A stretch of 64,000 nt of DNA from Melioribacteraceae bacterium. GTDB lineage: Bacteria > Bacteroidota > Ignavibacteria > Ignavibacteriales > Melioribacteraceae. The notes beneath the pieces are model-generated. The model ran no database searches. It was not told the origin of the DNA and saw only the letters and a list, made by a program, of their open reading frames with translations. Both the position numbers and the translations under genes were made by a program. Location of the stretch: contig JAIOZI010000001.1 of the NCBI GenBank assembly GCA_021740785.1, positions 1 through 64,000 on the forward strand, written 5' to 3'. Positions 46,870 through 56,654 of this stretch are shown here, one piece after another (position 1 is the stretch's first letter; each line of letters starts with the position of its first letter).

Positions 46870-48483
46870 ATGTCTAATCAAAAATCAGAAGAAGTGAAAG
46901 AAAAAAAAGCATTCGGCGATGTATTGAAAGATGCTTTGAAAGAATTAAAGGAAACATTTATTGCTTTTATTAAAGCTCCGAAAGCTCTTTGGGGAGTTAA
47001 TGTTCCTTATGTATTAGAAGGATTAGTTTATTTCGGTATCCTGACAATACTCGGTAAATATGCATCCGAGAATGTCGGTCTTTTAGATAGTCAGTCATCA
47101 CTTATTTACAGTTTAGTTACCGGCGGAATAACATTTTTTATGCTCGTACTCGGTGGTTACTCTGATAAATTAGGAGTTCGTTCATCATTAAAAATTGCTT
47201 TTATTGCATTCGTTGTCGGAAGAGTATTCATAGCGCTTTCCGGCACAATGAGTTTGGAAAACGGGTTGTGGTCTCCAATGTTTTTTATGATGAACTTCGG
47301 ATTAATTTTAATGGTAGTTGGTTATGGGTTATATCAACCGGCTGCGTATGCTGGAGTTAAAAGATATACAACACCGAAAACTGCGGCAATGGGTTATGCT
47401 GCTATTTACGGCTTTATGAATTTAGGCGCTTTTTTCTCCGGATTTATTTCATCTTTTTCCAGGCCAATATTCGAAGATACATTTCCGCCAAACGGACTTA
47501 CGGGAGTGTTCTGGATTTATGTAGGAATAACCGCTCTGGCGTTATTTGCATCAATGTTTCTGCTTACAAAAAAATCCGATGCAGATGCTCGTAAAAAAGT
47601 TAAAGAGCAAATGCAAAAGGAAGACCTTCAATTCGATGGCGATGATTATGATGATGAGTCAATTGTTAGGGAGAAAGTTGACAGCAGATTATTAATAGTT
47701 TGGGGAGTATTGGCTGTAACATTCTTCGTCTTATCTGATTTTATACTTAGTGTATCTGCTAATTTTATAATTGATCTCGGGCTGTTGACAATTGATTTCT
47801 TTTTCGTCGTTAGTATTTTCTTCATGGCGCTTGTAGTATATGAATATCTTAGAAAACGTCCCAAACATCCATTCCGCGATCCGAGGTTTACATTTTTCAT
47901 ATTTATTTTAATTCCCGTACAAACCTTATTTGCACATAACTGGCTTACTCTCCCGTATTATTTGGATAGAGCTTTTGCAGGCTCTTTGGTCAGTGAATAT
48001 TTCGAAATATTTTCAAATCTAAATCCTATTTTAATTTTCTTCCTAGCTCCAATTGTTGCGGGTTTAACAGCAAAAGCAAATGTATATAGGATGATGATTT
48101 ACGGAACGATGGTAATGGCACTGCCTACTTTTTTGCTTACAATCGGTCCAAATATGATTCTATTGCTTCTTTACATTTTACTTATGACAATTGGTGAATC
48201 AATGTGGCAGCCGCGGTTTCTACAATGGATTGCGGAAGTTGCACCGAAAGGAATGACCGGGTTGTATATGGGTGTCGGACAATTTCCATGGTTCCTTACT
48301 AAAGTTGTAACAGGATTTTATTCAGGTTGGTTTATTATGAATTATGTTCCGTTGGATACTCTTCCTGAAGATATGAATACAGGAATGATGTGGTTTATTT
48401 ATGGGTTGATTGCAATTATTAGTCCGATTGGTTTAATTTTAGCAAAGAAATGGATGGTGAAAGGCTTTAAAGAAAAACACTAA
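46870..48483 (+). CDS. Major facilitator superfamily transporter
   Basis: 537 residues with a charged N-terminal tail (about 1-40) and 12 to 14 membrane helices. GGYSDKLGVRSSLKIAF fits the MFS loop 2-3 pattern. An acidic cytoplasmic loop (near 240-265) separates the halves. Substrate unknown; peptide/POT-like or sugar transport are possible. RBS AGAGG precedes the ATG. Confidence 0.8.
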   Translation: MSNQKSEEVKEKKAFGDVLKDALKELKETFIAFIKAPKALWGVNVPYVLEGLVYFGILTILGKYASENVGLLDSQSSLIYSLVTGGITFFMLVLGGYSDKLGVRSSLKIAFIAFVVGRVFIALSGTMSLENGLWSPMFFMMNFGLILMVVGYGLYQPAAYAGVKRYTTPKTAAMGYAAIYGFMNLGAFFSGFISSFSRPIFEDTFPPNGLTGVFWIYVGITALALFASMFLLTKKSDADARKKVKEQMQKEDLQFDGDDYDDESIVREKVDSRLLIVWGVLAVTFFVLSDFILSVSANFIIDLGLLTIDFFFVVSIFFMALVVYEYLRKRPKHPFRDPRFTFFIFILIPVQTLFAHNWLTLPYYLDRAFAGSLVSEYFEIFSNLNPILIFFLAPIVAGLTAKANVYRMMIYGTMVMALPTFLLTIGPNMILLLLYILLMTIGESMWQPRFLQWIAEVAPKGMTGLYMGVGQFPWFLTKVVTGFYSGWFIMNYVPLDTLPEDMNTGMMWFIYGLIAIISPIGLILAKKWMVKGFKEKH

Positions 48484-48506
48484 TAATAAATTAGAAAGGG
48501 AACAGT

Positions 48507-49460
48507 ATGAGAGTAATATTTTGGGGAGCGAGAGGATCGCTTCCTACATCGATAACTGCCGAAACAATTCGTCAGAAAATCATTCAAGCATTTTTAGAAG
48601 CACAGAAAACTCAACTGGAAACACGAGAAGAAATCGAGCAATTTGTAAATGGGCTGCCGATGTCAGTACGCGGCAGTTTCGGCTCAAATACACCGTGTGT
48701 TCAAGTTGATTGCGGGGATGAATACATATTACTCGATGCAGGAACAGGTATCCGTGATTTCAGTAATCATATTATGAAATCGGGTCAGGTTTCAGGCAAT
48801 ACATTCAATATTATTTTATCCCATCTACACTGGGATCACATACAGGGTTTCCCTTTCTTTGTCCCTTCTTATATCAAAGGAAATAAAATTAATTTTTACG
48901 GCTGGCATAAAGATTTGGAAATGGCTTTCAGAAGGCAGCAGCAGTCTCCAAGTTTTCCCGTTGACTTTTCCGATCTGGGCGCCGAGATTAATTTCCACAC
49001 TGTTGAATATCCCAAAAAAATAATGATCAATGATATAGAAGTTTCACCATTTAAACAATTTCATCCCGGTGATTCATACGGAATCAGGATTGATGATGGT
49101 ATGAAAACTGTCGTTTATTCAACTGATGCCGAACATAAAAAAGATGCAGAAGGTGAAGATGATTATGGATTCGTTCAATTTTTTCAAGATGCAAACCTTC
49201 TAATTTTTGATGCTCAGTATAAATATATCGAATCTATTGACACGAAAGAAAACTGGGGACATTCCAGCAACGTTATCGGAGTGGAATTAGCAGTTAGATC
49301 AAAAGTCGATAAATTATGTCTCTTTCATAATGAGCATACTTTTAATGATTATGAATTGGAACAATCATTAATAGATGCAAAAAATTATGCAAAGATTTAT
49401 GACCCGGATTATGAATTAAATATTGAAATGGCTTATGACGGACTTGAAATAGAAATTTGA
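48507..49460 (+). CDS. Metallo-beta-lactamase-fold hydrolase
   Basis: 317 residues. The metal motif HXHXDH is LSHLHWDHIQGFPFF, with further ligands likely in FKQFHPGDS, STDAEHKK and LFHNEHTFND. LLDAGTGIRDFS is also typical of the RNase Z / PhnP-like group. It resembles cyclic-phosphodiesterase-type MBL proteins in Bacteroidota. The substrate is unknown. An HD-domain gene follows after 49 bases. Confidence 0.8.
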   Translation: MRVIFWGARGSLPTSITAETIRQKIIQAFLEAQKTQLETREEIEQFVNGLPMSVRGSFGSNTPCVQVDCGDEYILLDAGTGIRDFSNHIMKSGQVSGNTFNIILSHLHWDHIQGFPFFVPSYIKGNKINFYGWHKDLEMAFRRQQQSPSFPVDFSDLGAEINFHTVEYPKKIMINDIEVSPFKQFHPGDSYGIRIDDGMKTVVYSTDAEHKKDAEGEDDYGFVQFFQDANLLIFDAQYKYIESIDTKENWGHSSNVIGVELAVRSKVDKLCLFHNEHTFNDYELEQSLIDAKNYAKIYDPDYELNIEMAYDGLEIEI

Positions 49461-49509
49461 CTTTTTTCAATTTTATAATAATATTGTTTTTGAATTAAGG
49501 GGATACCAA

Positions 49510-50361
49510 ATGTTCAAAACCAATCACTATATTATTAAGCCTTTCATTACGAGGCTCAGCAAGCAATACGAACAAAATTATGGTACACTTGAACCTCAGT
49601 ATGGAAGTATTATATCCTGGGCAGGAAGCCTTGCTCTTGAAATAATTTCTAATTCCGATGCTCTCTACCATAACGTTGAACACACAATGATGGTTACACT
49701 CGCCGGTCAAGATATTATAAGGGGAAAACATCTAAAACAGGGCGGTGTTACACCGGAGGACTGGCTGCATTACATTTTAGCTTTATTATGTCATGACATT
49801 GGATATGTCAGGGGAATTTGCAGAAACGATACTGAAGACAAATTCTCTACCGGGAAAGATGGCGAGCTGGTTAAATTAACCTATTGCAACACTGATGCAA
49901 TTTTAACTGAGTATCATGTAGACCGGGGTAAACAATTTGTTTTTGAAAGATTTTCAAAACAGCGGTTAATTGATCCCGAGAGAATCGCGTACTTAATCGA
50001 ATATACAAGATTCCCGCCACCGAAGGATGAAGAATATAGTGAGACAGATACCTTGAGAGGATTAACCAGAGCCGCCGATTTTATTGGTCAACTTGGTGAT
50101 CCAAATTATTTACGAAAAACTCCGGCATTATTTTATGAATTTGAGGAAACCGGGTTAAATGAAAAGATTGGATATAAAAATCCGGGTGACCTAAGACATA
50201 ATTATGCTAAGTTTTACTGGAAGGAAGTAAGTCCTTATATACAAGATGCAATAAAATATCTTAAGCTTACACAGGATGGTAAGCAATGGATAGCAAGTCT
50301 GCATTCACATGTTTTTGAAATTGAGCATTTGGAACAGAATAATACGTGTATAGAAAAATGA
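49510..50361 (+). CDS. HD-domain hydrolase
   Basis: 283 residues with an HD metal motif: YHNVEHTMMVTLAGQDI supplies the first His and LLCHDIGYVRGICR supplies the His-Asp pair. A later DTLRGLTRAADFIGQLGD contains the last Asp. This pattern occurs in small metal-dependent phosphohydrolases acting on nucleotides; the substrate is unknown. It is convergent with the ybjQ-like gene. Confidence 0.78.
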   Translation: MFKTNHYIIKPFITRLSKQYEQNYGTLEPQYGSIISWAGSLALEIISNSDALYHNVEHTMMVTLAGQDIIRGKHLKQGGVTPEDWLHYILALLCHDIGYVRGICRNDTEDKFSTGKDGELVKLTYCNTDAILTEYHVDRGKQFVFERFSKQRLIDPERIAYLIEYTRFPPPKDEEYSETDTLRGLTRAADFIGQLGDPNYLRKTPALFYEFEETGLNEKIGYKNPGDLRHNYAKFYWKEVSPYIQDAIKYLKLTQDGKQWIASLHSHVFEIEHLEQNNTCIEK

Positions 50362-50463
50362 TGGGGATGCCGAAAATGTAATGATTTTTCATAGTGTGAT
50401 TGGATTACTATTTCATGAAATCTTGAAGATAGCAAGTACAGAATCAACATCCCTCAAATGATT

Positions 50464-50784
50464 TTATTCTACTACAACAGCAGTACCGTTAGCTGATACC
50501 ATCAACATACTTCCGCCTTGCCCGACTGTTTCATAATCAAGATCAACGGCAATAACAGCATTTCCGCCTAATGCTCTCGCATGATCACTCATCTCTTGAA
50601 TTGCTATATCTTTTGCTTTCCTTAATTCCTTTTCATAGGCAGATGATCGACCGCCGACAATATCTCGAATGCCTGCAAAAAAATCTCGAAAAATATTTGC
50701 ACCCATAATCGCTTCACCCGATACGAGTCCGAGATATTTCACAATCTTTTTTCCTTCCAGGTTATTTGTGGTTGTTACTAACAT
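50464..50784 (-). CDS. YbjQ-family (DUF74) protein
   Basis: 106 residues on the reverse strand, matching the YbjQ/UPF0145 family along its length: [38 protein letters not shown] and [18 protein letters not shown]. The family forms pentamers and has been called heavy-metal binding, but its function is not settled. AGGAGG precedes the start. Confidence 0.9.
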   Translation of the reverse strand: MLVTTTNNLEGKKIVKYLGLVSGEAIMGANIFRDFFAGIRDIVGGRSSAYEKELRKAKDIAIQEMSDHARALGGNAVIAVDLDYETVGQGGSMLMVSANGTAVVVE

Positions 50785-50983
50785 ATTATTCCTCCTTTAT
50801 TAAAGTGATTTAGAATAAACTTATTAATATTGCTTTTCTATCCAATATTACCATGAAAATTCTTAAATTGGAACCGTGTTATTAGACGCATGAAGTAAAA
50901 AAATGGAGCAAATTAATTATCTATTCAATGAAAGATTTCAAATTTTTTGAAAGAGATGTTTACTTAGTTCGTAAAAGACAATT
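50785..50983. other. Divergent intergenic region
   Basis: 199 AT-rich bases lie between the reverse ybjQ-like gene and the forward gene at 50984. A 19-codon frame (50928-50987) overlaps the next start in ATGA fashion, but nothing supports it as a real gene. No clear promoter consensus was found. Confidence 0.4.
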
Positions 50984-51895
50984 ATGAATCTTATTAGACA
51001 ATACGTTTTACAGAGCATCACAAATGCAGCAAATCATCTTCGTTTGAGTTCAATGAAGATTGAGGTTATATCAATAATTAAAGAGCACATCGCCAAGTGT
51101 GATGATCTTACGGCAGAAATTCAGAAGATGAAAAAAGTTACCGAACTTTCGAAGTTTGCAATTAAACTAGGCGAAATTAATAATTATATATCAAATTCAA
51201 ATGTCGATTTCAATAAGATATCGGAAATATTTAAGATTCAGAGTCATGAACTTGTGCGCTCAATGAGCAATTTACTCGATATCCTAACGCCAGAAAGATT
51301 AAATGAATTATTGGATGAACTTTCAAAAAAGGATCAACCAATTAAAGTAGAATTGAATAAAACAGAGGAAACATTTACTGAGCAGATAGATCAAAATGTT
51401 ACAAAAGAGAATGATGAAGAATTACCGCAGACGATAAAAGAACCGGCTGAGGAAAAAAAATCGCTGCTGATGGAAAGAGATGAACTTAAAAAACAGATCA
51501 TACTTGATGATGTAAATGAGGACGAGGATTTTGATTTTGAAAGCTATGAAGAGACAATTCTAAAACCAATAAGAAGATTGGATGATTTTCTGAACAATGT
51601 TTCTGAAAATGACTTTTCTAATGAAGAAGTGGAACGTTTTATAATTCTAATAGACAAAAACTTTAGATTTTCTAAGGAAGTTGGTTTTAATTTAATTGCT
51701 GAAATGCACAAAATATTTTTGAATGGTTTAAAAGTTATAAGAGAAAATAATAATTATGATAGGGAATTATTGGTAGAAAGCATGAGAGCGTGCTTGATTG
51801 TAATAGCAGCTATTCTGAAAGGAAAAGAAGTTGATATAACCGATTACTTAAATAAAGCTGAAGAATTCGGCAAATATTTATTAATAAAAAAATAA
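50984..51895 (+). CDS. Unknown acidic helical protein
   Basis: 303 residues with no family that I recognise. There is no signal peptide, membrane helix or Cys cluster. Residues 1-110 are mostly helical and include a coiled-coil-like stretch. Residues about 120-195 are a Glu/Asp/Lys-rich low-complexity linker. Residues about 200-303 form a second helical domain (YEETILKPIRRLDDFLNNVS, FIILIDKNFRFSKEVGFNL, MRACLIVIAAILKGKEVDI). This two-domain plus linker layout suggests a cytoplasmic adaptor. It lies ten bases before manC, so the two are probably co-transcribed. Confidence 0.75.
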   Translation: MNLIRQYVLQSITNAANHLRLSSMKIEVISIIKEHIAKCDDLTAEIQKMKKVTELSKFAIKLGEINNYISNSNVDFNKISEIFKIQSHELVRSMSNLLDILTPERLNELLDELSKKDQPIKVELNKTEETFTEQIDQNVTKENDEELPQTIKEPAEEKKSLLMERDELKKQIILDDVNEDEDFDFESYEETILKPIRRLDDFLNNVSENDFSNEEVERFIILIDKNFRFSKEVGFNLIAEMHKIFLNGLKVIRENNNYDRELLVESMRACLIVIAAILKGKEVDITDYLNKAEEFGKYLLIKK

Positions 51896-51905
51896 GGAAG
51901 ATTCG

Positions 51906-52973
51906 ATGGATATTTATGCAGTGATTATGGCAGGGGGTGTAGGATCTAGATTTTGGCCGCGAAGCAGACATCACAAACCAAAACAATTGATTAGAATATT
52001 CGGCAATAATACAATGATTCAGGATACCGTAAATCGTCTCGATGGTATTATTCCGAAAGATAATATTTTAGTAATTACAAATAGAGTACAAAAGCCGCGA
52101 ATATTAGAACAACTTCCTCAGCTCAAAGAGGAAAATATAATTGATGAACCTTTTGGGAAAAATACTGCCGCTTGTATCGGATTGGCATCCGTAATAATTG
52201 AAAGCAAAAGCAAAGATGCAGTTTTTATAACGCTTCCGGCAGATCATTTAATTAAGGATGAAAAAGAGTTTCAAGATACAATTATGAAAGCTGTGGATTT
52301 TGCTTATGAATCCAAAGGACTTGTGACAATTGGGATCAAACCAACCAGACCTGAAACAGGTTACGGCTATATTCAGCGTAAAGATTCAAAAGAAACAGAC
52401 GGGATTTATAAGGTGAATACATTCGCGGAAAAACCCAACCTGGGAACTGCAAAAAGATTTATTACCAGCGGAGATTTCCTCTGGAATTCCGGTATGTTTA
52501 TTTGGCGTGTTGATGCAATTATGGATGAAATTAGAAAGTACATGCCTGAGCTTTCAGAAGGATTAAAATCGTTAAGCGAGCATCTAGGAAGCCATGATTT
52601 TCAAAAAACATTAATCAATGTTTATGGTCAGCTAAAGAGTGTTTCAATTGATTACGGAGTTATGGAAAAATCCAAAATGGTTTATGTTACAGAGGGTAAT
52701 TTTGATTGGAATGACGTCGGGAGCTGGGAGGCGGTGTACTTGATTTCGGATAAAGATGAAGATGGAAATGCAAAAATTGGCGATGTATATACTGAAAATA
52801 CATTTAATTCTTATGTGTTTTCACCGAGGAAATTCGCTGCATTAATCGGTGTACAGAATTTAATTGTAATTGAAACATCTCACTCACTATTGGTCTGCAG
52901 CAGAGATCATGCACAAGATGTAAAGCATGTAGTTGATCACTTAAAAATGAACAATAAAACAGACTTGTTATAA
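51906..52973 (+). CDS. manC: Mannose-1-phosphate guanylyltransferase
   Basis: Makes GDP-mannose from GTP and mannose-1-phosphate for glycan synthesis. The 355 residues include MAGGVGSRFWPRSRHHKPKQ (nucleotide-binding), FGKNTAACIG, TLPADHLI, FAEKPN, WNSGMFIWR and NFDWNDVGSWEA. It is the short form without a phosphomannose isomerase domain. A ribosome-binding site AAGGAAG precedes ATG 51906. Confidence 0.92.
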   Translation: MDIYAVIMAGGVGSRFWPRSRHHKPKQLIRIFGNNTMIQDTVNRLDGIIPKDNILVITNRVQKPRILEQLPQLKEENIIDEPFGKNTAACIGLASVIIESKSKDAVFITLPADHLIKDEKEFQDTIMKAVDFAYESKGLVTIGIKPTRPETGYGYIQRKDSKETDGIYKVNTFAEKPNLGTAKRFITSGDFLWNSGMFIWRVDAIMDEIRKYMPELSEGLKSLSEHLGSHDFQKTLINVYGQLKSVSIDYGVMEKSKMVYVTEGNFDWNDVGSWEAVYLISDKDEDGNAKIGDVYTENTFNSYVFSPRKFAALIGVQNLIVIETSHSLLVCSRDHAQDVKHVVDHLKMNNKTDLL

Positions 52974-52974
52974 A

Positions 52975-53622
52975 ATGAAAAGACTCATAACTGAATCCGA
53001 TATTTTAGAGTTGATTAAATACGGCGGCACTGTCCTAACAATCAGCGATGATTCAATTATAACTCCTCTTGCACAAGATAGAATTTTACACAATAAAATT
53101 TTAGTTGAAAGAGGAAAAGAAAAAATAATCACTAATGATGAAATTATTTCCGTCCCGGATTCCAATAACAGAATAATTGCAATTGGAGGAGATCACACAG
53201 GATTCGAGATAAAAAGTGAAGTTATAAAATACCTTAATGAGAAGGGCTATGATCCGGTTGACTGCGGAACCTATTCAAACGAATCATGTGATTACCCCGA
53301 TTTTGCATTTGCAGTTGCAAAAAAAGTTGTCCTCAATGAAGCAGGTGCGGGAATGGTTTTAGATGCGACTGGAATACCATCGGTTATAACAGCCAATAAA
53401 ATTCCCGGTATTAGAGCGGTGACCTGTTACAACGAATTTTCCGCAAGGAGTTCAAGAGAACATAACGATGCGAATGTTTTGGGTCTGGGCTGCAAAACAC
53501 TTGGAATCGAAACAATAAAATCAATTTTAGATGTTTGGCTCAGCACCGCATTTGCAGGCGGGAGGCATCAGAGAAGATTGGACAAAATTGCGGAAATAGA
53601 AAAAATCTTTCTTAAGTTCTGA
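52975..53622 (+). CDS. RpiB/LacAB-like isomerase with N-terminal extension and altered active site
   Basis: 215 residues. Residues 66-210 have the RpiB fold signature: AIGGDHTGFEIKSEV, DYPDFAFAVAKKV, ITANKIPGIRAVTCYNEFSA and SREHNDANVLGLG with His163. The usual catalytic Cys in CGTGIGM is replaced by Asp130 (LDATGIPSV). Residues 1-60 are an extra domain (LLEL-type helix, then SIITPLAQD) not found in plain RpiB but seen in RpiB-like proteins of some sugar pathways. Ribose-5-phosphate isomerase activity is therefore uncertain. It begins two bases after manC. Confidence 0.8.
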   Translation: MKRLITESDILELIKYGGTVLTISDDSIITPLAQDRILHNKILVERGKEKIITNDEIISVPDSNNRIIAIGGDHTGFEIKSEVIKYLNEKGYDPVDCGTYSNESCDYPDFAFAVAKKVVLNEAGAGMVLDATGIPSVITANKIPGIRAVTCYNEFSARSSREHNDANVLGLGCKTLGIETIKSILDVWLSTAFAGGRHQRRLDKIAEIEKIFLKF

Positions 53623-53678
53623 CTACCGTTTTGAATTAATGGCAGTAACTCCTAAATTTCATTTGTAAAATTTAACTT

Positions 53679-54452
53679 TTGGAATCAAGATTGATTATTG
53701 AAAATGCTGTTGTTGAATCAATTAAACAGCTTGAAGAAAAAACATATCTAATTAAAGCACGTTCCGAAACATTAGCTAATTCACTCAAACCCGGTCAATT
53801 CTGCAATATTAAAGTGAATAATTCTACGTTCCCTTTACTCAGAAGACCATTTAGTATTTGCGATGTTGAAAATGATTCAATCTTTTTCATGTTTGATGTA
53901 CACGGCGAAGGAACTGAAATATTATCGCGTAAAATGTTCGGTGATGTGATTGATGTATTAGGTCCGCTCGGAAATGGTTTTAATCTGGATGATAATTTTG
54001 ATACTGCTGTTATTGCTGCAGGCGGAATCGGTGTCGCACCTTTTCCTTATTTGATTCGTAAACTCGGCGGTAAGAAAAAAATGATTTCCTTTTTAGGCGG
54101 CAAATCAAAAGAAAATATTATTGAGTACGGACTGAAAAATTTATCTATATCGACAGATGACGGATCTGTAGGATTTCATGGAAATGTAATCGATTTGATG
54201 GAAAGTAATATTGAGAGATTTAGAAATGAGGACGTTAAAATATTCGGCTGCGGTCCTAATCCGATGCTGAGAGCCTTGAAGGATTTTAGTATCAAGTATA
54301 ATTTCAACTGTGAAGTTTCTACGGAATGCGCGATGGCTTGCGGTTTTGGAATATGTCAAGGCTGCCCGATAGAAAAAACGGATGCCGATGATAAATATTT
54401 GTTAGTTTGTAAAGATGGTCCTGTCTTTAATGTTAAGGATGTTGTGTTATGA
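53679..54452 (+). CDS. pyrK: Dihydroorotate dehydrogenase electron-transfer subunit
   Basis: Carries electrons from PyrD to NAD through FAD and a 2Fe-2S cluster. The 257 residues from TTG 53679 include an FAD-binding part (LLRRPFSICDVE), NAD-binding AAGGIGVAPFPYLIRKLGG and FGCGPNPMLRAL. The C-terminal cluster Cys residues are in CAMACGFGICQGCPIE and LVCKDGPVF. It overlaps pyrD by four bases, matching the 1B enzyme. Confidence 0.94.
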   Translation: MESRLIIENAVVESIKQLEEKTYLIKARSETLANSLKPGQFCNIKVNNSTFPLLRRPFSICDVENDSIFFMFDVHGEGTEILSRKMFGDVIDVLGPLGNGFNLDDNFDTAVIAAGGIGVAPFPYLIRKLGGKKKMISFLGGKSKENIIEYGLKNLSISTDDGSVGFHGNVIDLMESNIERFRNEDVKIFGCGPNPMLRALKDFSIKYNFNCEVSTECAMACGFGICQGCPIEKTDADDKYLLVCKDGPVFNVKDVVL

Positions 54453-55366
54453 GTAAATTGGATCTATCGGTTAAAATTGGAAACCTTACTTTAAAAAATC
54501 CAATTATGCTCGCTTCAGGTACAGTTGGCTATGGGAACGAAATTTCTAATTTCACTGATCTTAGTAAGATAGGTGCTATCGTAACAAAATCAGTATCGTT
54601 AAAACCGCGCAAAGGAAATCCACCTCAGCGTATTGTTGAAACTCCTTCCGGAATGTTAAATGCAATTGGTTTGGCAAACGTAGGTGTTGAATCTTTTATT
54701 GAAGACAAAATACCTTTTCTTGAAGAAGTTAACTCGACGGTAATTTGTAACATTGCTGCAAGTTCAATTGATGAGTACGTTGAATGCACTAAACTACTCA
54801 CGGATCAAAAGGTAATAAAGGGATTTGAAATAAATGTATCGTGTCCCAATGTAAAAGAAGGCGGATTAATTTTCGGAAATGATCTGAATTCAGTTGGCAG
54901 AATTACTGAAAAAGTAAGAGCGGTTACAAATAAACCGGTAATCATCAAGTTATCGCCGAATGTTTCTGATATACATTCATTTGCAGAAGCAGCAAAGAAG
55001 GAAGGCGCTGATGCAGTATCGGCAATAAACACATTGGTTGGAACTTCATTCGATATAAATACTAGACGACCGAAAATATTTAATATTACCGGCGGTTTGT
55101 CTGGACCGGCAATTAAACCGGTAGCATTAGCAAAAGTTTTGGAAATAAGCAGGAAGGTTGATATTCCTATTATCGGTATCGGTGGAATAATGAATTGGAA
55201 AGATGTAATTGAATTTATGATTGTCGGAGCTTCAGCTGTGCAGATAGGAACTGTAAATTTTATAAATCCGAATGCAGGAATCGAGATGCTGGAGGGAATT
55301 AGTAATTATTGTGAAAAGAATCAAATAAAATCAATTTCGGAATTAACTGCATCTTATCAAATTTAA
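54449..55366 (+). CDS. pyrD: Dihydroorotate dehydrogenase, class 1B catalytic subunit
   Basis: Oxidises dihydroorotate to orotate in pyrimidine synthesis. The 305-residue TIM barrel binds FMN. Motifs are NPIMLASGTVGYGNE, INVSCPNVKEGG with the catalytic Cys of class 1B, VIIKLSPNVSD, and IIGIGGIMNWKDVIEF. The ATG overlaps the pyrK stop. Confidence 0.96.
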   Translation: MSKLDLSVKIGNLTLKNPIMLASGTVGYGNEISNFTDLSKIGAIVTKSVSLKPRKGNPPQRIVETPSGMLNAIGLANVGVESFIEDKIPFLEEVNSTVICNIAASSIDEYVECTKLLTDQKVIKGFEINVSCPNVKEGGLIFGNDLNSVGRITEKVRAVTNKPVIIKLSPNVSDIHSFAEAAKKEGADAVSAINTLVGTSFDINTRRPKIFNITGGLSGPAIKPVALAKVLEISRKVDIPIIGIGGIMNWKDVIEFMIVGASAVQIGTVNFINPNAGIEMLEGISNYCEKNQIKSISELTASYQI

Positions 55367-55367
55367 T

Positions 55368-56618
55368 ATGACAATTCAAGAAGCGCTCAATAAATTATAT
55401 TCACTCCACATATTCGGAGTTAAGCTCGGTCTGAACAACACACTTGATTTAATGAATCACCTTGGAAATCCTCAAAAAAAATTAAAGTGTATTCATATTG
55501 CAGGTTCAAACGGGAAGGGGAGTACGGCTTCTTTAATTGCATCAATGTTGATGGAAATGGGTTACAAAGTTGGATTATATACATCGCCGCATTTTGTTAA
55601 ATTCAATGAGAGAGTTAGAATAAACAATGTGATGATTGAAGATGAATACATCACCAAATTTATCACTGATCTTGAATCATATATCGATGAAAATAAACCA
55701 ACCTATTTCGAAGTAACTACGGCTCTGGCATTTAAGTATTTTTCTGAAAATGAAATTGATTATGCGGTTATCGAAACCGGGTTAGGCGGTAGATTGGATT
55801 CGACAAATGTAATTGATCCGCTGGCTTCTGTTATAACAAATATATTTTTGGAACACACAAATATTTTAGGAAATGAAATTGCGGGTATTGCTCGTGAAAA
55901 AGGTGGAATTATAAAAGATGACAAGATTACTGTTCTCGGTAAAATGAATTTCGAAGCCGAATCAATTCTTTCAAGCTTAGCTGTCGAAAAGAATTCTAAA
56001 TTGATTTTATTGAGTAAGTTACTATCCGAATGCGGAGATGAAATTAAATTGGCTTTAGGAAATGAAAATATTCATCTTTATGAATCAGTTTTACCCGGCA
56101 GGCATCAAATAATAAACGCAGCGTTAGCTTTGTTGACAGTAAAAACAATTTTTGAGGATGCTGATACCAATTTACTCTTAGACGGCATCAAAAAAGTAAA
56201 AATCAACTCCGGCATCGAAGGTCGCTATGAAATATATAACCATAATCCAAAAATAATTTTTGATTCCGCACACAACAAAGACGGATTGAATTCTTTCTTG
56301 GAGCAGTTTAATCTTGAGAAAGATAACTACAAAAAAACTTGCATTATTTTTGGAGCGATGTGCGATAAGGATCTCCGGGGAATGTTAATTTTATTGAAAC
56401 AAAATATCGATACAATTTTTATAACAGAAATCGATTATGAGAGATCAGCAAAAATTGATGAACTCATTCAAATTTGCAGCGAATTGGAAATAGAAGCACA
56501 TCCGCTTATTGATCCGGTATCATTTTTAAACGAAGTAAAGACAAATAGGAATTATGATTGTGTAATTTGCACAGGAAGTATGTATTTGCTAGGCGATATT
56601 AAATCTAGAATTAAATAA
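55368..56618 (+). CDS. folC: Folylpolyglutamate / dihydrofolate synthase
   Basis: Adds glutamate to folate. The 416 residues are in the family range. HIAGSNGKGSTASLIASML is the P-loop and YTSPHFVKFNERVRIN the substrate loop. VIETGLGGRLDSTNV, FLEHTNILGNEIAGIAREK and FDSAHNKDG follow as in Mur-ligase relatives. It follows pyrD by one base. Confidence 0.95.
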   Translation: MTIQEALNKLYSLHIFGVKLGLNNTLDLMNHLGNPQKKLKCIHIAGSNGKGSTASLIASMLMEMGYKVGLYTSPHFVKFNERVRINNVMIEDEYITKFITDLESYIDENKPTYFEVTTALAFKYFSENEIDYAVIETGLGGRLDSTNVIDPLASVITNIFLEHTNILGNEIAGIAREKGGIIKDDKITVLGKMNFEAESILSSLAVEKNSKLILLSKLLSECGDEIKLALGNENIHLYESVLPGRHQIINAALALLTVKTIFEDADTNLLLDGIKKVKINSGIEGRYEIYNHNPKIIFDSAHNKDGLNSFLEQFNLEKDNYKKTCIIFGAMCDKDLRGMLILLKQNIDTIFITEIDYERSAKIDELIQICSELEIEAHPLIDPVSFLNEVKTNRNYDCVICTGSMYLLGDIKSRIK

Positions 56619-56625
56619 AATTAAC

Positions 56626-56654
56626 TTGACAATTTAGTCGAATAGAACTAATTT
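56626..56654 (+). promoter_or_regulatory. Sigma-70-like promoter upstream of rho
   Basis: TTGACA at 56626-56631 and TAATTT at 56649-56654 are 17 bases apart, a near-ideal E. coli-style promoter. It lies about 134 bases upstream of the rho start. A hairpin AAGTC/GACTT at 56716-56731 lies in the leader. Confidence 0.55.

Noticed and set aside
46870-50784. MFS, MBL, HD and YbjQ genes as one new system
   Set aside because: They are ordinary families, YbjQ is on the other strand, and spacing does not suggest a shared operon beyond neighbouring pairs.
50928-50987. 19-codon leader peptide before the gene at 50984
   Set aside because: No ribosome-binding site, no repeated codons typical of attenuation, and high chance of short frames in AT-rich DNA.
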